Both the position numbers and the translations under genes were made by a program. Positions 55,909 to 64,000 of a stretch of DNA of 64,000 nucleotides are shown one piece after another. The stretch is taken from NCBI GenBank assembly GCA_025201345.1, contig JAIXMG010000005.1, positions 186,001 through 250,000 of the forward strand, read 5' to 3'. The stretch's first letter is position 1, and each line of letters begins with the position of its first letter. A model generated the notes under the pieces. It was not told the DNA's origin. It worked only from the letters and a program-made list of their open reading frames with translations, and made no database searches. This stretch comes from Thamnidium elegans. Taxonomy: Eukaryota > Mucoromycota > Mucoromycetes > Mucorales > Mucoraceae.

Positions 55909-57822
55909 TTAAAGAGCATAAATCTCTTCATCATCAGAATGGTTTCTTGTACTTTGTTCATGCTGTGGTAAACTCATCCAACCATCTTCAGGTAACGGAT
56001 TATCTGTTTCTTGTAGCGGTTTCCATACCAAATATATTAAAAATGCGATATAAATAGTTCCCGTAACACCAATAATCACAGAAGTTAGAATATCGGTCGC
56101 ATGTTTTACAAACAAGAAAATATCAAATGAAATCACAACTAGTGTTAATATCCAGCATATAATTTGTAATAATTTAGACGGTCTAAATTCTTTTGATAAG
56201 ATATTAGATGATGTTGATAATTTGATAATTGGAATTAATACTGTTGGTAAACAAACACTGCAACAAACAAAATAAAACAAAAAAAATAAATTACATTTTG
56301 TATACATGTATAAATAAATTAATGTATTTACCTTTGTAACACATTCAATAATTCTCCCATTGTATCAAAATGATCTACAGCAAAAATGGCAACCAACATA
56401 CCAGGTACTAATGAAATACTACGCGTGGCGGCTACTCGGTGCCAATCCTTTTTAAATATATCTCCAAAAAATCCTTCCGTTACAAACTGTCCTGCTAATG
56501 TGCTGGTCATAGTTGAACTTTGACCAGCTGCAAGTAGACCAGCAGCCCATAAGTACTTGGCTGCAGACCCTAATGTACCACTTAATCCAATATCCGCATC
56601 ATCTAGACCTGGCAATTTGATAGGACCAAGCTGATCAGGTTTATAAAACACTATTGCATTTGTTAATAATATATACTTTAAAATAATAATAATAATAATT
56701 ACCTTTAGCAAATACAACTACAATAGCTAAGTTAACAAAAAAAGATACGCTTAATGCCAAGATAGACTCAATAGCAAAGTAAAAATTAGCTTCTTTTAAT
56801 TTTCGAATCGAAGGTTGTTTTCCTAAATCACGAGACATGACCAAAGCACTATGCAAGAACATGTTGTGAGGCATTACCACTGCACCTAACATGGCAACTG
56901 CTTGAAACTCGGCATTCTTTGGAATGATTGGAACTAATACACCATGCAAGATCTCTTTTACGTTGGGATTAGACTGAACAAGTTCTACCCAAAAACAAAT
57001 GGCCATGACAGCAATCAGTACCATAAAGAACGCTTCTAATCGTCGAATACCGTAACGTTGAATCATCATAAATGTAAATGTATCTGTGGCAGTCATAAGT
57101 ACACCGGCCCATAACGGAAGTCGAAGCAAGATATGTAATGCTACGGCTGTACCCACAATCTCTAAAATATCTGCTCCGATAATAGCGATTTGTGCAAATG
57201 CCCATAATACAACGGTAAGTCGTGTGGTATAACTTTGTCGAATGAGTTGTGCAAGATGTTTTCCAGTAATGGTGCCTAGTCTTGCTGATAGTAATTGAAA
57301 AATAAGACCTAGTTACACCTAGTTAGTTTTACGAAAATACATATATTGGTTATTTCATTATTTTACCAATGACATGTGACCAGAATAATAACCATAACAG
57401 CTTCGTTCCTGCCACAGCACCCGTTTGTAGATCCGATTCTAAATTACCTGGATCAAGATATGCAATAGACCTAAATATGTATGAGTTATATATTCACTGG
57501 AGTAAATTCATGTAAATAAAAATATTTACATTAACCAGCCTATGCTTACAAGATTAGTATAATAATTTGGTTTTTAAGATATATAAGAGTTTTTTTTTTT
57601 ACCTGGACCCGTATACTTCCATAGTTTTCGGAACGAGAAACAAGACTCAGACACTGTACCCGTATCTACTTCTGGTTTTATATCTAGCTCGTCACCAAAT
57701 ATAGTTCGGGAAGTAGTACTTGTTGTTCGTTCGTCTTTTGTAAATCCTGTATCGTCGTACTCTAAAAGTGCTAATAAATCTGAATCTTCTTCTGATAATC
57801 CTCCAGCATCATGTGGTACCAT
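55909..57822 (-). CDS. NRAMP divalent metal transporter (Smf-like), 535 aa
   Basis: Six exons on the minus strand: 57603-57822, 57530-57539 (10-nt micro-exon), 57367-57470, 56703-57308, 56332-56650, 55909-56257 (1608 nt). TM1 carries the metal-binding DPGN ([22 protein letters not shown]) and TM6 the matching MPHN ([16 protein letters not shown]), so both halves of the site are intact. The micro-exon supplies GWLM inside TM1; without it the motif [17 protein letters not shown] cannot be joined in frame. [19 protein letters not shown] is the conserved transport signature loop. The N-terminus is acidic and cytosolic. Role: proton-coupled uptake of Mn2+/Fe2+ at plasma membrane or vacuole. It ends 203 bp from the convergent RhoGEF. 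Confidence 0.95.
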
Positions 57823-59175
57823 TTTTAATAAGTAAAATATAAAAGAAAAAGAAAAAAGGAAAATACTAGTTCAGTCGGAAAACTGGAAAATTAAACCTTT
57901 TTTTTTAATCCAATTAGATCACAGTGACGTCTTTTATGTAATGTATGGAGAAAAAGTGCTTAAAGTAGTGCTGAATTAAGGGTACCTCTTTTTTTTCTTT
58001 TTTCTTTTTTTGTATTGTATTTGTTTATTTATTTTATTTAAAAGAAGTAGTATTTATTGTCTTATTCTCTTCCCCACAAAAAATAACTAAATCTTAAAAT
58101 TGAAGTTAAGCTATTTTTTTTTTTAATAGCAGCCACACTCTGATAAAACCTTTTTTTTTTTTTTTTTTTTTTTTTTTTGGGAATGCACTTATACGCGCTT
58201 ATACCATATCGTTATATAATTTAATAAGTCAAAATTTAATTAAGAGCCTGTCAGGCCTTATATAATTATCCCGTAGAAATAGGGTTCAGGATACTTGCAG
58301 TCAGGTGCAGGAACTATAAGCTCAGGGCGATGTACAACTTTCAACAAGGAGGCAAGAAAGATCGAGACTTTCATCTAAATTAATATACAACTTAAAAAGG
58401 TTTGTAATTGTTCTTTATAAGGGGATTATATATATATATATATATATATATAAAAGGCAAGTACAATATTATTCATTGGTTAACTCATACTTGACTTTGT
58501 CAAGCCTACGCTTTGTTACTTATAAGTACGTAACATCGTCTAAAAATCCTTCTTGTACAATAGTGGCTCAATTTAAGGGTAGGTTCTATTTAAGGACGGA
58601 TTTCTCCAGGACACCTTCTTCCGTCCTCCGCTTTAACACCACTATTATCGTCAATAATCTATTTAAGGGTGGATTTCCTGAGAATTTCGGCCACCTTTAA
58701 ATAGAGTCGCTACTGTGCTTGATTCTCTCAATCATAGTGGCGGAAATTACTACATATGTATCTGTGTATTTCACCTTGGAAAATAAGGGCACGCTTTCTG
58801 TTGTATACAAGTTTTCACACTTTGACAGCTTTTTAGCTTAGCCTTTACTGCAAAAGTTTTATAATATTTTGGCTTCTACTAACTACTAGCTCAAGTATTT
58901 AGTAGAAAAAATAAGCAGGCTGTACGACTTGAAGCCTAACGCAAATTTTTTTTTAAAAAAACAACTAAAAAAGACTTGTGTATTTCTATTTAAACAATTA
59001 TGTTGACTGATGCAATTTATTTTAGGAGGGGGAAGGAGAGGAAAGGATTTTACTTTTTTTTTTATATATAAAAAAAAAGGGGATGGTTCAGAGTGAGGTT
59101 TATATATATACTTTATAATTTTTTTTTTTTTCGTGTACTATAAGAATTACTTCTCTTCTTTTTTTTTTTTTTTAC
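57823..59175. other. Long intergenic region between NRAMP and POL5
   Basis: 1.35 kb holding the NRAMP promoter and the POL5 3' flank. A TA microsatellite lies at 58427-58452 and an array of short direct/inverted repeats at 58560-58740, listed separately. No ORF is supported. Confidence 0.45.
58560..58740. repeat. Cluster of short direct and inverted repeats
   Basis: CTATTTAAGGACGGATTTC (58586-58604) and CTATTTAAGGGTGGATTTC (58659-58677) differ at two sites. CCACCTTTAAATAG (58691-58704) is an inverted near-copy of the second, and GGACGGA/TCCGTCC (58594-58600, 58620-58626) form a perfect stem. TAGTGGC-type pieces recur at 58561 and 58735, with an inverted copy (CCACTA) near 58639. Could be a decayed foldback element or a structured RNA. 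Confidence 0.5.
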
Positions 59176-62100
59176 TTAAGCCCAAAGTTGTTGTAAAGAT
59201 TTACATGATGCTGAAATTGCGGGCTTTGCAAACTTTTCGTTATTTACAACTGATAAGATTAATTCAGTATCCCACACCTTCTTCAGCTATTAAAAGGGAA
59301 AAAAAGTTAGTAAAAAGAACAAAATTAAAAAGAATATATTAAACTTACATCTACTGTCTCTGGTGCAACCTTCTTGTGAAGTCTGACAATTAATGTGACG
59401 AATCTTAAGTAGTTCTTCATACCCTCATAGTCTAAACCTTGTTCACCTTCCTTTAAAGATAATTCAAGAGTAGATTTAACAGATGCAGCAATTTGAGGTA
59501 CTGTCTTGATGAATTTTTGATTGTATACTTCAGATTTCTACATTTTTTTTTAAAGAAAAGCAATTAGTTAAATTATTATATAATATACGTGGAAACAAAT
59601 TAATTTTACCTTGCCAACAGTACGTTGGATGATAACAGAAGCCCACTTGCATGCCATGGAAAGTCTATAGATATTGGCACAACCAGCACGGTTCAAATAT
59701 GTAACAAGAGTAGTAAGTAAATCCCAAGAGCTCATGGGGTAACGTTGTAACATTTGTTGTATGATACTAGGATGGAAAGGAGTGGATTTCTTGGTCATGT
59801 ATAATTTGATAGAATCGCTGTAGATGTCATTGAACTTGGTAAGAGCCTTCTTGGTCTTGGCAGGAGTCTTATCGGTTACTTCAAAATCGGTACCACCGAG
59901 GATACATTTACGTAAATACAAAGAAAGTTGGTTACACATTTCAGATAATTCCTTGGAGGTAGAACTCTTTGCGAAATCATGAACGGCTTGAACAATATCA
60001 AATACAAAATCGGCTTGTTCTTTAGGATATTCGGTAGACTTGGCAAGACGGTTCTTTAAGAAGGCAATGACCTTTTCAACAAATTGGTTTGTAACAGACT
60101 TACTGGGAGTAGCACGAATAATGTTTAAAAGAGGAACAATCAAGCTCAAGACAAGAGGGTTGGTAGGGTTCTTGCGAGCATAGATAACAATCAAACCCAT
60201 AACATTGTTCTTGAAGTGAACAACATTTTGTTGCATGGTTGTCTTATCTTCCTTGAGAATCTTCTTTTGCTTGAATACTTCAGCTAACTTTTCATCGAAA
60301 GCGGCCATAGCCTCGTCATCTAATTCTTCATCAGATGCATCATCAACAGCGTTGATACCTTGTGCCTTCATAGCTTCTTCAATCTTTTGACGGAGCTCTT
60401 CATCGACATCTCCATCATCATCCTCAGACTCTTCCTCAATATTATCCATATCGATCATTTCAACATCATCATCTTCGGAATCCTCATCATCGTCACCAAA
60501 GAGTTCACCATCTTGCTTGTTATCTTCACCACTACCCAAGATAGTCAATAACATCTCGAGAGATTGCTTGGTTAACTTGTGAGAGAAGATTTCAAATACT
60601 TGTTCAGCAAGGTTCTTGAGAACAGGAGATTCGTTGGTCAAGAAAGAAACGAGAATATCAACAATAACATCAATAGGATCTAATTGTTCTTCGGTTTCTT
60701 CAGTAGCCTTCTTTGACTTCTTGTTGTTGGCCTTCTTGGTAGCAAAAGTCTTTTCATAACAATCAGTTAATTCACTCAAAACAGAAACACCTTCAGTTTC
60801 GTTAATTAAAGTATGAAGAATAATGTTCAAGAACAAAATTTCAAAACCACGTTCAACACTATCGTGAACTTGAACCTTATCCATCTTTTCAATCTTGGAT
60901 CTTAACTCGGTAACAATCTTGACAGCCTTTTCAGTAGCCTTGATGGTCTTGGCAGCAGGGGCAATGTGAGTAGTCAATTTCTTGTTCTTTTGAAGGGTTT
61001 GGTAGATGGAGAAGACCTTGAAAGCCCATAATTCACCATCGTTGGTAATACCGTTTAATTTCTTGGTCTTGACAGCAGATTGTTGCAAAGGAGGTAACTT
61101 GGAAAGAGCAACAAGTACGTTTTGGAAACGCTCTTGACAAAACTTGATGGTAGATTCAGAAAGAGCGGGGGTAGGCTTGTGAAGGCCAGTCAAGTAAGAC
61201 TTGGACTTATCGGCAGATTTGACATCAAAGAAGGAATGGATCATCAAGAATTGAACTAAATCAGTGACCCATTGTTCTTCCTTGGGGATCTTGGTGTTGG
61301 TAACCAATAAAGTCATTTGGTTAAGAGCCCACTCACGACTGGTCTCAGCGGTCTTGTCATCCAAGTTGATAAAGGTTTGAGCAAGGTATTCGAGGTAAGA
61401 TTTGATACCTTCAGTATCCATGGTGGTCAACAAGTTTTCAACAGTCTTGGTACGTGTAATACGATCAAAGTTTTGGTGACCGTTCTTACCCAATAATTGA
61501 GTAATTAATGCAAAACCAACTTGCTTGTTCTCTTCAGCAACGTTTTGAATAACATGAGCCTAAAAATATATATCACTCAGTTTTTTTTATAAAAAAAAAT
61601 CACATACGCGCACACATGTATAAATCACTTACGGTATGTCTAGCAGCTCTGTTTAAGAAACGATCTTCAGAAGAAAGATTGTTAATGAAACTTCTCATAA
61701 AGTTGGCAGTGAAAATCAAGGGCATTTGATCGGGAGAAAGACGACGTAAAACCTTTTCAACGAGTTGGAAACCCCAGAACTTACGACCGTGAGAAGCATT
61801 CTTATCAAACATAGTGTCTAAACAAAACGAGTTAATTTTTTTTCCATGACATTTTTTTTTAAAAAAAAGAAAAATACTTACTGTCAACAGCAACAGACCA
61901 AAATTCTTGGAAAGAAGCAATTTCCTTAGGTTGTTCATCTTGGAAATAAACAGCAAGAAGAGGATCCCAAACAGAATGAAGTTGAGGTTTCCAATCCGCC
62001 AAAGCCTCTTGAGTCTCAGTAGGAATTTCCTTGAGGATATTAGCTAAATGAGCTAAGTTAGCAGTATCCAAAATCGTTTGACTCTTCCAGTTAGATAATT

Positions 62101-62913
62101 GTTCAGATAAATCGACATTTTCCAATTGTTGTTGAATACCAACAACAAGGTTAAGTTGATCTACATTGGTAATAGGTCCGTTGAAAAACAATTCCTTTAC
62201 TTTTTCAATAACTGCTGATTGATGTTCTGTATCCTTCAACTATATAATATACTATTAGGATTTTCGTTTCTCTATCCCCCCCTTTTTTTTACTGTGATAA
62301 AACTTACATAAGGAAGAATGTTGATAACAACATGATGACAAACTTCGGCAAGATAAGATTTAGCAGTTGCCATCTCGTGTAAGCTTTCAACAATACGAAT
62401 GATATCTTCGGAAGTAGTAGAAGATCTAGCGATCATACCAGAAGCAACAACTGACATCAAACCGAAAAGACGACCAAATAACATATCACGGGTTTCATCA
62501 CCGCTCATGGATCCAGTACGTTCAGTATATTGGAACAAAAGATCAAGTACGAGTTTAGCAGAGATAAGGTCAACAACAGCAAGAAGCTAATATTCTATAG
62601 TAAGTAAAAAAAAAAATCTAAAACGTCAAATATAATAAGTTACCTCGGTTAAGGCTAAAGAAAAACCTTGACGAGCACCTTGTCTGGAAGAAGGAAGACC
62701 ACGGAGCAAACGACGGACAGCGTATGAAACATCCGAAGCGCAAAGAAGGTCAAGCTTTTCTTCAGTATCAGCAATATCCTTGGACTCTAAAGTTTCTTCA
62801 TGATTCTTTTGGAAATCGGCAAGAGTTTTAATCAATGAATGAGCTGCTGTTTGTCTAACACTGGGTTCAAATGAAGCAAGATCCCAGTAAAGCTGAAGTG
62901 TAGTAGTTGCCAT
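59176..62913 (-). CDS. POL5: DNA polymerase V / Myb-binding protein 1A homologue (Pol5), 1113 aa
   Basis: Seven exons on the minus strand: 62644-62913, 62308-62586, 61882-62239, 61633-61817, 59610-61559, 59349-59537, 59176-59286 (3342 nt). The N-terminus matches MYBBP1A/Pol5: YWDLASFEPSVRQTAAHSLIKTL, YAVRRLLRGLPSSRQGARQGFSLALTELL, RLFGLMSVVASG. The rest is an alpha-solenoid of HEAT-like helices. A strongly acidic stretch (FGDDDEDSEDDDVEMIDMDN...ESEDDDGD, near residues 720-760) is typical of the family. Despite its name Pol5 is not a DNA polymerase: it is a nucleolar protein needed for rRNA production and ribosome assembly. Yeast Pol5 is 1022 aa. Confidence 0.93.
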
Positions 62914-64000
62914 TTTTAACTTTATTTATTATAATAATAATAAAAAAAAAGGGTAAAAATGAAATATATGCTTACAGGAAAAAAAAAATAGATAACTTGT
63001 CAAAATTTCATAAAGGAAAAAAAAGTGAAGAAAGGTGGCTGAGTATAAGTGACTGGTTTTAGTGGTTTTTTTCTTCCAAATGGCAAGTAATTTTTTAAAC
63101 GCCTATTTTTCTTGATATTAGCTGTAAAAAAATACGTTGTATATGATAACATGTTATTTAAGTCCACTTGAATAATAATTTTTGAATAAAAAATATCGAG
63201 TAATATTTTTAATCGCTTGAATTACTACTGTTCAAATTGCAAGAGACAATTAGTTTTTGACAAGCCGATCTAAAACTGCCTTGTGCCTGACATTCATATA
63301 AGCCAATCATGGCACAATTTATGCCGCCTCTTTTACAAGTTACACAAGATTATATTCACTGCAAACACTTAATTAGCCTGCTAGTTTGCACGAGAGCGTT
63401 ACAGTCTCTGTTTTAGTTTTAGTGACACTGCGGATGCTCTGCAGATATCACACCCAGAGAGAAACTTCCCAAAGAAGAAAAGTCTAGGCCTGAATGAGAA
63501 AATTGAAAATAATTGTTGGTTAGTTTACCCTTAATCTCTTTACGTAATAAAATGACAATATAAAATGACAATACCCGATATTAAAATGTAGAAGCGATAA
63601 TTTCAACAGATTGTTTTTTTAGTTATTTCTGCGGAAAGAAGCAGGGCGCTCACCGGTATTTCTCAAGCTTTGTAGTATTTTAAGAAAATTAAGAGTTGCG
63701 GCCAAGTCACGATTCCATAATCTCATCTCTCTTCCTTCGAGGCAAGCGTGGTTTGTGCATCTAGCGTTACATTAGTTACTAATATTTTTTTTCTCTTTAA
63801 CTTACCTCAACAGCCCATGATATATCACATTTGACCTCTTCTGTCTTTTATATGGACGAGGGTTTGTTACAGCTTTGAATTTCTACAATTTGTGAAAATA
63901 AATTGGACATATAGAAGACGCTCTAAACTCGTTGATAAGATATATAGCGATTCCGTACCTTTTCAATATCTTTATTAATCATTTGTTTCTTGTTGGTTCT
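62914..64000. other. POL5 promoter and upstream intergenic DNA
   Basis: 1.09 kb to the window end. AT-rich; no coding exon, tRNA or other RNA gene recognised. The POL5 promoter lies in the first few hundred bases. Confidence 0.4.

Noticed and set aside
59176..62913. Importin/karyopherin, because of the HEAT-like solenoid
   Set aside because: The N-terminal RRLLRGLPSSRQGARQGFSLALTE block and acidic stretch identify Pol5/MYBBP1A.

Overview
This window is nuclear DNA from a filamentous, early-diverging fungus, most probably of the Mucoromycota (Mucorales-like). The evidence is very AT-rich intergenic DNA full of A/T homopolymers, short introns of about 50-70 nt with GTAAG/GTATAT donors and TAG acceptors, and a gene set that joins fungal genes (Str2-type cystathionine gamma-synthase, Rom2-type RhoGEF, class II aldolase, Pol5) with genes lost from yeasts (alkylglycerol monooxygenase, Gemin5). 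No tRNA, rRNA or CRISPR was seen. Exon coordinates below were built by hand from splice sites; every complete multi-exon model adds up to a whole number of codons.

Layout. 0-5 kb: 3' end of an ABCC-type ABC transporter and a SEL1-repeat protein. 5-11.2 kb: three ribosomal protein genes (uS7-like eS7/RPS7, eS12/RPS12, uL23/RPL23A) around an alkylglycerol monooxygenase gene. 12.5-20 kb: a Gemin5 homologue and the exosome subunit RRP40 sharing one short divergent promoter, then cystathionine gamma-synthase. 20.6-22.7 kb: an anion:cation-symporter MFS permease. 23.4-24.6 kb: a non-coding, intron-rich snoRNA host gene. 25-28.3 kb: VPS54. 28.8-34 kb: a broken ORF and two tandem paralogous secreted proteins with a long duplicated upstream region. 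34.3-40.3 kb: a GPAT-type acyltransferase, FAHD1, a coiled-coil protein and histidyl-tRNA synthetase. 41.4-45.6 kb: an accessory block with a ~580-bp-arm inverted repeat, a deleted DDE transposon with terminal inverted repeats, a 27-bp minisatellite and smaller palindromes. 46.7-51.6 kb: class II fructose-bisphosphate aldolase, LSM6, a GPI-type His/Asp/Gly-rich wall protein and the proteasome chaperone NAS2/PSMD9. 52.4-62.9 kb: a DH-PH-CNH RhoGEF, an NRAMP metal transporter and POL5/MYBBP1A.

Main discovery. Between 23.49 and 24.15 kb there are three C/D-box snoRNAs with base-paired ends. Their guide segments match 18S Gm1572, 18S Um1269 and 25S Am1133 (S. cerevisiae numbering), so they correspond to yeast snR57, snR55 and snR61, which are also clustered in yeast. 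Here each lies in its own intron of a transcript whose exons have no evident ORF. A fourth intron holds another strongly base-paired RNA candidate that I could not classify. Other notable points are four very small exons (7, 10, 12 and 14 nt), a GC-AG intron required by reading frame in the Gemin5 gene, a GGATGGATGG motif shared by all three ribosomal protein loci, and secreted paralogues whose upstream DNA is better conserved than their mature coding region.

Many genes serve RNA metabolism or translation (RPS7, RPS12, RPL23A, Gemin5, RRP40, LSM6, HARS, POL5, snoRNAs), but they are not an operon; neighbouring orientations are mixed and most adjacency is probably incidental.
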